A stretch of 5,519 nt of DNA from a bacterium CG2_30_54_10. Its GTDB lineage: Bacteria > Muiribacteriota > Ozemobacteria > Ozemobacterales > Ozemobacteraceae. Within the stretch, counting starts at the first letter, position 1. Each line of letters begins with the position of its first letter. Below the pieces are notes generated by a model. It searched no databases and was not told where the DNA came from. It saw only the letters and a program-made list of their open reading frames with translations. Location: positions 1 through 5,519 of the forward strand of contig MNYA01000465.1 of NCBI GenBank assembly GCA_001872985.1, in the 5' to 3' direction. Below are positions 1-5,476 of this stretch, piece by piece. The translations under genes and the position numbers were made by a program.

Positions 1-1
1 G

Positions 2-145
2 AAGCGGGCGAAGCTGTATCGCATGTATAAGAACCTTATGGGGCATCTTCTCGACGAGGTCAAAGTGGAATTCCACGCAGCAAAGGTTCTTTCCCCATTG
101 AAAGAACTTTCCCCCTTAAAAGAAGATACTGGGGTATTTACTTGA
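2..145 (+). CDS. C-terminal tail of unidentified ORF (5' end outside window), ends in tandem hexapeptide repeat
   Basis: Open from the left edge in frame 2 for 47 codons to TGA at 143-145. I do not recognise the family. The visible part is helical and charged (KLYRMYKNLMGHLLDEVKVE), then ends in LSPLKE-LSPLKE-D, encoded by two 18-bp units (89-106 and 107-124) identical at 16 of 18 bases. The last four residues (GVFT, after DT) and the stop come from the inserted element that starts near base 128. Joining across that element through the AAGAAGAT repeat makes the ORF end LKEDS-TGA, with the stop at 283-285, 18 nt before the arginase ATG. It was therefore probably the preceding operon gene. It could be a RiPP precursor with repeated core units or an unrelated small protein; the sequence does not decide. 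Confidence is for its being a real coding tail. Confidence 0.5.
   Translation, partial: KRAKLYRMYKNLMGHLLDEVKVEFHAAKVLSPLKELSPLKEDTGVFT
89..124 (+). repeat. Tandem 18-bp duplication encoding LSPLKE twice
   Basis: Bases 89-106 and 107-124 are adjacent 18-bp units differing at only two positions. Both differences are silent in the ORF frame (CCA/CCC for Pro, TTG/TTA for Leu). Silent-only divergence suggests the hexapeptide has been kept under selection since it duplicated, although two differences are few. Confidence 0.75.
120..127. repeat. Left copy of 8-bp direct repeat (putative target-site duplication)
   Basis: AAGAAGAT, identical to 272-279, directly abuts the left terminal inverted repeat of the MITE-like element. 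Confidence 0.65.
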
Positions 146-271
146 CTCCGGCATTCTGTGGCCAAAGCCGCATAAAACCAGAGTTCCCGTCGGAAAAGGA
201 ATCAAATGGGGCAAACTGGGCGGTTAAGCCCATCTCGGTGGGATTTACTGGATCCAAGGGAATACCCCAGT
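128..271. mobile_element. MITE-like non-autonomous insertion, about 144 bp, with terminal inverted repeats
   Basis: TACTGGGGTATT at 127-138 is perfectly inverted as AATACCCCAGTA at 261-272. The match extends inward to 127-151 against 248-272, with 20 of 25 positions complementary plus two G-T pairs. Immediately outside lies an 8-bp direct repeat, AAGAAGAT, at 120-127 and 272-279, which fits a target-site duplication. Its last or first base overlaps the inverted repeat, so the exact ends are uncertain by one base. The interior is too short for a transposase, so any transposition would need one supplied elsewhere. A small hairpin (TGGGC at 217-221, GCCCA at 228-232) lies inside. I cannot assign an IS family from the ends alone. 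Because the arms are complementary, a transcript through it could form a long hairpin between the upstream ORF and the arginase gene. Confidence 0.75.
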
Positions 272-307
272 AAGAAGATTCCTGAGAGCAGATCGACACA
301 ACCATGA
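206..307 (+). CDS. Possible 33-aa leader or small peptide ORF, translationally coupled to the arginase gene
   Basis: ATG at 206 follows a good Shine-Dalgarno AAGGA (196-200) at 5-nt spacing. The ORF ends at TGA 305-307, overlapping the arginase start in an ATGA junction. The peptide is hydrophilic with four Arg (R6, R11, R18, R29), starting MGQTGRLSPSRW and ending in SRSTQP. Against it being an old gene: most of it lies inside the MITE-like element and crosses its right end, and its third-base composition shows no coding bias. It may instead be a coupling ORF created by the insertion, supplying ribosomes to the arginase start, which has only a weak Shine-Dalgarno of its own. Confidence 0.25.
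   Translation: MGQTGRLSPSRWDLLDPREYPSKKIPESRSTQP
272..279. repeat. Right copy of 8-bp direct repeat (putative target-site duplication)
   Basis: AAGAAGAT, identical to 120-127, directly abuts the right terminal inverted repeat. Collapsing the two copies restores the frame-2 reading LKEDS-TGA of the upstream ORF. Confidence 0.65.
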
Positions 308-888
308 AGCCGATACCCTGCTATATTTGCGAAGAGCATCACGAAGCTTTCCTTGCATGGCATCATGCCATTTTTACCGGGGCCATCGAACCCGGTCCCC
401 GCAGCCTGTTACATGTGGACTGGCACGCCGATATGCGGTGCCCTCAGCTCGATATTTCCGTGCATGACGCCTCCCGATCACTGAGAGCCGCCCACGATAT
501 CACCTACGGGGAACTGGGCATCGCATCTTTTCTTATTCCAGCGGCGTTTCTCGGTATCTTCAGCAATATTGGCTGGCTTCATCCCCAAGCCGCTTCGAAC
601 GGTGAGATCAGCCGGCAGTATGTCCGCTCACTTCGGGAGGAGGGACGTCATTTCATCGTGTGCCAGGACGCCGATCCCTGGGAAGGCCTCACGAAGCCAT
701 GGGAGGACCGGGCATATTTCCAGAGCCGCGTTCTTTCTCTTTCAGGCGCATGGGACCCCGATCTTCCCGTTTTGCTGGACATCGACCTTGATTTTTTTCC
801 TGCCGCATCTACCCTCGCGGCGAATGGAAGGTTGAAATCACCAGCGCGGAATTTGTCCGGTTTCAGTCGGACCGCTACCATTTTCTAA
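304..888 (+). CDS. Peptide arginase (UPF0489/OspR type), N-terminal part before a frameshift
   Basis: Family role: metal-dependent hydrolysis of Arg side chains to ornithine in a RiPP precursor, in the cytoplasm. As read, the ORF gives 194 aa. Both arginase-fold metal motifs are present: DWHAD with D39, H41, D43 (in LLHVDWHADM) and DIDLDFF with D159, D161, D163. UPF0489 members, as I recall them, continue DLDFF with Ser, but this frame continues Pro-Ala-Ala and then runs 29 non-homologous residues to TAA 886-888. The true continuation is one frame back (see 798..1202); together they give 299 aa, about the usual family length. The ATG at 304 is the natural start, with DWHAD at the expected distance; its Shine-Dalgarno is weak. 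Truncated as read, it keeps the metal ligands but lacks the C-terminal third, so the short product is unlikely to fold properly. Confidence 0.85.
   Translation: MKPIPCYICEEHHEAFLAWHHAIFTGAIEPGPRSLLHVDWHADMRCPQLDISVHDASRSLRAAHDITYGELGIASFLIPAAFLGIFSNIGWLHPQAASNGEISRQYVRSLREEGRHFIVCQDADPWEGLTKPWEDRAYFQSRVLSLSGAWDPDLPVLLDIDLDFFPAASTLAANGRLKSPARNLSGFSRTATIF
792..821 (+). other. T7 slippery heptamer plus short stem-loop at the arginase frame junction
   Basis: Seven T at 792-798 are read GAT TTT TTT, exactly the X-XXY-YYZ phase of a -1 slippery heptamer. A -1 slip gives TTT TTT TCC and enters the continuing frame with no residue lost. A perfect 5-bp stem follows (GCCGC 802-806 with GCGGC 817-821, 10-nt loop), only 3 nt after the heptamer, which is shorter than the usual 5-9 nt spacer. 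I saw no Shine-Dalgarno-like stimulator 10-14 nt upstream. The same GAT-TTT-TTT-TCC context with eight T, in frame, occurs at 3392-3399. Confidence 0.5.
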
Positions 889-1202
889 AACTCAGACAGC
901 ACTGCCGGGCAATTCAGGCCGGTGACCGGTATTTCCTGGATTTCGACAGGAACGGCCCAGCCGCCGGGTCAGGTGCTGAGTTGTCCCCGGACAGAATTCT
1001 GGAAAGGATCGAGTTGTTTTTTTACTACCTGCGAAAAAATAATGTGAAGCCATGCCTGATCACGCTGAGCAAATCGGTCCGAAGCGGATATACGCCGCCC
1101 GATCAGGCCGGATTCATTGAAGAACATCTACTGGGCCGCCTGGAAAATTCGTATTGTCTCGAGTATCGGCCGATTGAAACAGTTTTAGCGGAGATCGGGT
1201 AG
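798..1202 (+). pseudogene. Peptide arginase, C-terminal part in the -1 frame (same gene as 304..888)
   Basis: Reading frame 3 from TCC at 798 gives 134 residues directly continuing DIDLDFF as SCRIYPRGEWKVEITSAEF, on to a region with LITLSKSVRSGYTPPD, which I recognise as the conserved UPF0489 C-terminal segment, and stop TAG at 1200-1202. That stop is 2 nt before the epimerase ATG, the spacing expected of a coupled operon; the premature stop at 888 would leave a 316-nt gap. No good independent start exists: the first usable codon is TTG at 981, without a clear Shine-Dalgarno, and it would discard about 60 apparently homologous residues. It is therefore either the second half of a recoded gene, a decayed fragment, or the result of one missing T in the sequence. 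Confidence 0.8.
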
Positions 1203-1204
1203 GC

Positions 1205-2563
1205 ATGACCGACATGGAATCTTCACCGTCTTTCGCTCATTACAAAAGGTTCAAGGAAATCCTCGTGGCAGATCCGGGGTTTTTGCCAGATTTGCGGCAA
1301 GATCCCAAGGGAACGCTCGCGGCCCACTTTCTGAGTGTGCCGGTCGCTTTGTTTGCGCCTCATTTATCCCTGCCGGTCCGCTCCTGGCCGTTCGCCGACA
1401 TTGACCGGCGGGTCATGGGAACCGACTGGCGCCATGAAATCCCCGGTGTCGATGAATCCGCAATCATCAATCCCCGTTTCAAAGCCTGGTTTCGCCGTCA
1501 GCAGGAACGCATCAGAGGCCAGTTTGTGAAACCCCACGCAGATTTGCTCAACCAGGTGTTGTTCGCGTTTGAGTTGTCAGTCGGGTGTTCGGGTGGATGT
1601 GACTTCTGCACTTTTTCTGCACCTTCTCTCGAGGAGGTATTTCGATACACAGAGAAAAACCAGCACCTGTGGCGGGGAATATTGATTGCCGCGCGCGAAG
1701 TGATCGGTCCCGCCGCGGGCTTCTGCACCGGATACTGGGCGACCGATCCGTTTGACAATCCTGATTATGAAAAATTCTGTCGGGATGCCCACGCATGCTT
1801 CGGCCGGTTTCCCAAGACCACCACGATCAAGGGGCAGGTTTCCCCCCCCCGAAGCCTGGAATTTCAGAAAATGGTTAGTGAAAAGCAGGGAATTCCCACA
1901 TTTTTCGGATTTTCCGTCACCTCCTTGGATATGCTCGACCGGATCCATTCGCGATTTTCCCCTGAAGAACTGGAGTTCATCGGGCTGGCCCTGAACAATC
2001 CCGAGGCCTCCACCCGCTACAGCAACACCGGCCGGATTCGAGAATTGACAGGGGAAAAACCCGGCGAGGAAAAAATCTATCTCGAGGGAACCTCCGCCTG
2101 CCTGACCGGCTTTCTGCTAAATCTTCCGCGGCGGACGATCCGGTTGATCTCTCCGTGCCCCCCGAGTGAAGCCTGGCCTTTCGGATATCTGGTGTTCGAC
2201 TCGGTCAGGTTCTCCGATCCCCCTGATTTCGCCCGGCGTTTGGAGTGGCTCATTGCCGAACACATGACAGTTGACCGTCCGTCGGAGCAGATTCTCCGAA
2301 TCCGATCCGATCTCGAGCTCACCTTGTTGGAGGATGGATTTGAATTGAAAACGCCGCACCTGAAACACACTTTCACCGGAGACCCGCTGCTGAGGGAATT
2401 GGGGCGTTCATTGGCCACAGGTTCGCATCGGATCGCTGATCTGGAGGAGAAATTCATTCTCTACACAGCCTCACCCGATTTCATTTCCGACACTGTCCGG
2501 CGATTATTCGAGGCCGGCCTCCTCGTAGAACCCGGGAATGGAGCGACATCGAACGATGACTGA
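1205..2563 (+). CDS. Radical SAM RiPP maturation amino acid epimerase (PoyD/OspD type)
   Basis: Family role: a [4Fe-4S] radical SAM enzyme that inverts L- to D-residues in a precursor peptide by H abstraction at the alpha carbon and H return from a Cys. The 452 aa carry the cluster motif CX3CX2C at C128, C132, C135 (VGCSGGCDFC). Family-typical blocks follow: YWATDPFDNPDYEKF (177-191), LDMLDRIHSRFSPEE (241-255), GTSACLTGF with C299, and SPCPPSEAWPFGY with C318. A C-terminal winged-helix-like segment lies at about 393-444. C299 and C318 are the candidate H donors by position; I cannot align them to the published PoyD/OspD Cys here. ATG 1205 is 2 nt after the arginase frame-3 stop, with GGAG at 1190-1193; ATG 1214 is an in-frame alternative. 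The gene is intact despite a C9 run at 1842-1850. It overlaps the next gene by 8 nt. Confidence 0.9.
   Translation: MTDMESSPSFAHYKRFKEILVADPGFLPDLRQDPKGTLAAHFLSVPVALFAPHLSLPVRSWPFADIDRRVMGTDWRHEIPGVDESAIINPRFKAWFRRQQERIRGQFVKPHADLLNQVLFAFELSVGCSGGCDFCTFSAPSLEEVFRYTEKNQHLWRGILIAAREVIGPAAGFCTGYWATDPFDNPDYEKFCRDAHACFGRFPKTTTIKGQVSPPRSLEFQKMVSEKQGIPTFFGFSVTSLDMLDRIHSRFSPEELEFIGLALNNPEASTRYSNTGRIRELTGEKPGEEKIYLEGTSACLTGFLLNLPRRTIRLISPCPPSEAWPFGYLVFDSVRFSDPPDFARRLEWLIAEHMTVDRPSEQILRIRSDLELTLLEDGFELKTPHLKHTFTGDPLLRELGRSLATGSHRIADLEEKFILYTASPDFISDTVRRLFEAGLLVEPGNGATSNDD
2540..2543 (+). promoter_or_regulatory. Shine-Dalgarno deciding the rSAM_ocin_1 start
   Basis: GGAG lies 12 nt before ATG 2556 and inside the epimerase gene. 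It overlaps the alternative ATG at 2538, which it therefore cannot serve. The overlap of 2556 with the epimerase TGA (2561-2563) fits translational coupling. Confidence 0.45.
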
Positions 2564-4640
2564 CATCCAACTGGTTTTCATGCCCTTCGGCCCTGTCGAA
2601 TGGCCATCCTCGGCGATCGGACAACTTCTGGGGGCTTGCCGGCGGGCTGGGCTCTCCGCGAGGTCCACGTATCCCGCCCTCGAGTTTGCTGCCAGGATCG
2701 GCTTCCCCCAGTATGCACTCCTTTCCGGCATCATTACGACCGACACGTTGCTCCAGGAATGGGTTTTTTCCCGCGCTGCTTTCGGATACCTGGAACAGGG
2801 CGAGGACCTTCCCCGATCGATCATGCCCGACGACTCTTTTCTCGGTACGGTGACCGAGTTTTTGCTGGGTCATGCGACCCCTGAGCAGGTCGAGAAAATC
2901 AACCGCATTTTCAGGGTGTTTTATGATGAACAGGGCCGGTTTACAACCGCGGAGTTTTATCGGATCCGCGAGGAAGCGGGGTCGTTCACCCGCGAAGCAG
3001 CGGAAAAAATCGCCGCGTCGGGAGCGCGGATTGTCGGCTGTACGACTACCTATCAGCAGTACACTTCCTCACTGGCACTGACCCGCGCGCTCAAGGCCAT
3101 CAACCCGGAAATCGTCACCTTTCTGGGTGGCGCGGCATGCGAGGGGGAGATGGGGGAAGTCACGGCGCGGAACTTCCCCTGGCTGGATTTCGTCGTCTCG
3201 GGGGAAGGTGACGTCGTTTTCCCCGATCTCTGTGCGAAAATCCTGTCTGGTGGTCTATCCGCGGCTCTGAAGGATATCCCCACCGGGGTCTTCACCACAC
3301 ACCAACCGCAGGGAAGCAGGGAAAACGGCGGTCGTGGCAATACGGTCATGGTCGGGTCCATGGATGAAACCACCCTCCCCGAATACGATGATTTTTTTTC
3401 CGATCTGGAAATCTCGGGTTTGCGCGAGGAGGTAAAACCGGTTCTGGTGATGGAAACCTCCCGAGGATGCTGGAAGGGATTTCGCCAACCTTGCAGTTTT
3501 TGCGGTCTCAATGCCGGTCGCAAAGCCTATCGGCCGAAAGCTCCACAACGAGTCATCGAGGAGATGGATATCCTTGCCCGACGGCATGGAATCAATTCAT
3601 TCATGATGACGGACACGATTCTCAACATGAATCTCCTCGACACCGCCTTGGCGGAATTAGCCCGGAGAGGTGCACCATACAAGATTTTCTTCGAAACCGC
3701 ATCGACCCTCGACGAAGCTCAGGTCAAGCGGCTGGCCGCGGCCGGCGTGCTCTGGATTCAGCCGGGAATCGAAAGTCTGCACGATGAGATCCTGGCCCTG
3801 ATGAACAAGGGAAACAGCGCCATTGTGAACGTCGCATTGCTGATCTACGCTCTGGAGAACGGCGTCCATGTCGTCTGGAATCTTCTCTGTAACATTCCCG
3901 GCGATCGGGATGGATTTTACTCTGAAATGGCCGCTTTTTTCCCTCTACTCTTTCACCTGATCCCGCCACGAGTGGTCAAATTGCGTTACGATCGATTCAG
4001 CGAATACCACCGGTGTGCTTCGCAATACGGCATCACCCTGACTCCATTGCCGACGTATGCCAAGGTCTACCCCTTTTCTCCCGATGATCTGGATTCGTTT
4101 GCCCTGTTTTTTGAGGAAACCGGAGGAATCACCTCCCGGAAAAGCAAGAATCCAGGTTATGGAGGCTTGACTGATGTTGCCGTGGACTGGCGTAAACGAT
4201 TTTACTCCGAGGATTTTTTGGAGCGCCCGACCCTGCAGATGGACGACACCGATGGTGTGATTACGATTGTGGACAATCGTCCCGGCCGTCTTTCCGGGCG
4301 CTTTTCCCTCACTGGTCTCCAGCGGGATGTCTATCTGGCCTGTCGTGCACCGAAAACCCGGGATGAAGTTGCCGAAACCGTCTGCCGAAATCAGCAGGAA
4401 AGAGATGAGGCAGCAATCTATCGATCCCTGGATTGGTTGGCGGCCTCGGGTTTGCTTCTGGAAATCAACAGAGCGTGCCTGGCGCTTGCCAACTTCAAAC
4501 CAGTCAGGGAATTGCAGGTGGGTGCCCGCCGGAGAGCCTCACCGTTCAGCCTGAACTCCTACGACATGGATGCCGATTCCGAGGAAAACATCCTTTGGAA
4601 GTACTTCGAGGAACTGCCTGAAACGACAAAGGGATCCTAG
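2556..4640 (+). CDS. B12-binding radical SAM RiPP maturation protein (rSAM_ocin_1 / C-methyltransferase type)
   Basis: Family role: cobalamin- and SAM-dependent modification, usually C-methylation at unactivated carbons, of a RiPP core. Numbering from ATG 2556 gives 694 aa. The N-terminus LVFMPFGPVEWPSSAIGQLL and an all-helical stretch lead to a Rossmann-like B12 domain around 135-235 (FLGGAACEG with GG at 191-192; VVSGEGDVVFPDL) without DXHXXG, as usual in this class. The radical SAM domain has CX7CX2C at C305, C313, C316 (RGCWKGFRQPCSFCGLN), then IQPGIESL near 402 and WNLLCNIPGD. A winged-helix-like domain at about 585-647 ends the recognisable part. I prefer ATG 2556 over ATG 2538 because GGAG (2540-2543) lies 12 nt before it and it gives the usual short N-terminus; 2538 has no usable Shine-Dalgarno. 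The modification itself is inferred from family only; methylation is likely but not shown. Confidence 0.92.
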   Translation: MTDIQLVFMPFGPVEWPSSAIGQLLGACRRAGLSARSTYPALEFAARIGFPQYALLSGIITTDTLLQEWVFSRAAFGYLEQGEDLPRSIMPDDSFLGTVTEFLLGHATPEQVEKINRIFRVFYDEQGRFTTAEFYRIREEAGSFTREAAEKIAASGARIVGCTTTYQQYTSSLALTRALKAINPEIVTFLGGAACEGEMGEVTARNFPWLDFVVSGEGDVVFPDLCAKILSGGLSAALKDIPTGVFTTHQPQGSRENGGRGNTVMVGSMDETTLPEYDDFFSDLEISGLREEVKPVLVMETSRGCWKGFRQPCSFCGLNAGRKAYRPKAPQRVIEEMDILARRHGINSFMMTDTILNMNLLDTALAELARRGAPYKIFFETASTLDEAQVKRLAAAGVLWIQPGIESLHDEILALMNKGNSAIVNVALLIYALENGVHVVWNLLCNIPGDRDGFYSEMAAFFPLLFHLIPPRVVKLRYDRFSEYHRCASQYGITLTPLPTYAKVYPFSPDDLDSFALFFEETGGITSRKSKNPGYGGLTDVAVDWRKRFYSEDFLERPTLQMDDTDGVITIVDNRPGRLSGRFSLTGLQRDVYLACRAPKTRDEVAETVCRNQQERDEAAIYRSLDWLAASGLLLEINRACLALANFKPVRELQVGARRRASPFSLNSYDMDADSEENILWKYFEELPETTKGS

Positions 4641-4730
4641 GAAAACGACCCACCGAATCGGGCTTGAATCAAACGGGGGGGAAGGACATCATCGATAAAG
4701 CCAATCCGACAAACTGGGGCTGGTGACGGT
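4641..4730. other. Intergenic region between convergent stops
   Basis: Ninety bases separate the rSAM stop from the stop of the oppositely oriented lipoprotein gene. It contains a G7 run (4675-4681) and only weak inverted matches (GGCTT 4661-4665 with AAGCC 4698-4702). I see no convincing stem followed by a T tract on either strand, so no intrinsic terminator is called. Confidence 0.4.
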
Positions 4731-5465
4731 TCAGCTCTCCTTGAGCAGCCATTTCATGGCCTTGTCCCATTCCTCCGGGCCGGCGATGACATGATCGCCC
4801 TCGAAAGAAAAGATCTGCACTTTGATGCCGGCTCCTTCCACGATTTTGGCGTTTTGTTTCAGATAGTCCGGAGTGACAACCGCGTCCATTGTCCCACTCA
4901 AGATAGCCACGGCTTTCAACTGCGACTGCTTCAGTTCCCCCGGTTCCAGAAGATTGGCATGAAGCGCTCCATCATTGGAGAGGACCCCGCGGATCAATCC
5001 GGGATTGAAGTACGCGGTGACATAGGAGGCCATCCCGCCCCCAGAAAATCCGCATAGATACACCCTTTTCGGGTCGATGGGATAACGGCTGGAAATGTCC
5101 CAGATGGATGCTTTGAGAGCTGGAAGAAAATTATCCAAGGAAACATTGTTGCGAAAATTGTATGAGGCACCAAAGAAGCACGAATTCTGCAGGCAGACTT
5201 CCGCCTGAACCGGATAGAAATCCCTCGGATTTCCGTTGGGGGAAAGGAAGAAGAAGAGGGGATACTTTTTTCCCTTTTCCGGGTTTGGCACGGAACAGAC
5301 ATCGTATGCCGTTTCCCCCTGAAGTTGGACTTTCTTGACGAGCGGCGGTGGGGTTTTCTTGGGAGCCTGCGGGGCTCCCCCGCAGCCTCCGACAGCTATC
5401 AGGATTGAAAGGGAAAGAATACCGGTTAGAGTGTTTGAGGCATACAAAGGCCAAACCTTCTTCAT
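4731..5465 (-). CDS. Lipoprotein alpha/beta hydrolase (esterase / PHB-depolymerase-like)
   Basis: The 244-aa product begins with a lipoprotein-type signal peptide: MKK, hydrophobic core LTGILSLSILIAV, and lipobox VGGC with C28 as the lipidated residue. Gly follows at +2, compatible with outer-membrane sorting by the E. coli rule. A Pro/Lys linker (31-45) leads to the hydrolase domain. The catalytic triad is readable: S141 in GFSGGG, D194 in GTMDAVVTP, and H225 in EGDHVIAGPEEW. The short globular part (about 200 aa) resembles the PHB depolymerase/feruloyl esterase group; the substrate is unknown. C91 and C96 could form a disulfide in the envelope. The start is supported by GGAG (5473-5476 on +) 7 nt upstream. 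The gene is convergent with the RiPP genes, so probably not part of their operon. Confidence 0.8.
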   Translation of the reverse strand: MKKVWPLYASNTLTGILSLSILIAVGGCGGAPQAPKKTPPPLVKKVQLQGETAYDVCSVPNPEKGKKYPLFFFLSPNGNPRDFYPVQAEVCLQNSCFFGASYNFRNNVSLDNFLPALKASIWDISSRYPIDPKRVYLCGFSGGGMASYVTAYFNPGLIRGVLSNDGALHANLLEPGELKQSQLKAVAILSGTMDAVVTPDYLKQNAKIVEGAGIKVQIFSFEGDHVIAGPEEWDKAMKWLLKES

Positions 5466-5472
5466 GAAAAGT

Positions 5473-5476
5473 CTCC
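5473..5476 (-). promoter_or_regulatory. Shine-Dalgarno of the lipoprotein hydrolase gene
   Basis: On the - strand, GGAG lies 7 nt before ATG (5465-5463), a near-ideal spacing that fixes this start. Confidence 0.6.

Noticed and set aside
142..176. TTGACT as a -35 box for the arginase gene
   Set aside because: No -10-like hexamer at 16-18 bp; the nearest AT-rich hexamer, CATAAA at 171-176, is 23 bp away.
120..227. Frame-3 peptide ending in GKGIKWGKLGG, resembling a RiPP core
   Set aside because: It has no ATG, GTG or TTG start in frame, begins after a stop at 117-119, and lies almost wholly inside the MITE-like element. The resemblance is probably chance; it would need an extra frameshift at the G4 run (131-134) to join the upstream ORF.
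31..270. Frame-1 stretch of 80 open codons with no stop until TAA at 271
   Set aside because: No ATG start; it runs across the upstream ORF and the inserted element. The only alternative start is TTG at 142, inside the terminal repeat, without a good Shine-Dalgarno.
981..1202. Separate 73-aa gene starting at TTG 981
   Set aside because: Its sequence is the UPF0489 C-terminus and homology-like sequence extends upstream in the same frame to 798, so it is the second half of the arginase gene, not an independent gene.
1498..3969. Several open frames on the - strand opposite the two radical SAM genes
   Set aside because: They are antisense shadows of clearly recognised + strand genes and show no recognisable motifs of their own.
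4661..4721. Weak inverted matches as a bidirectional terminator
   Set aside because: Stems of four or five bases with long loops and no T tract on either side.
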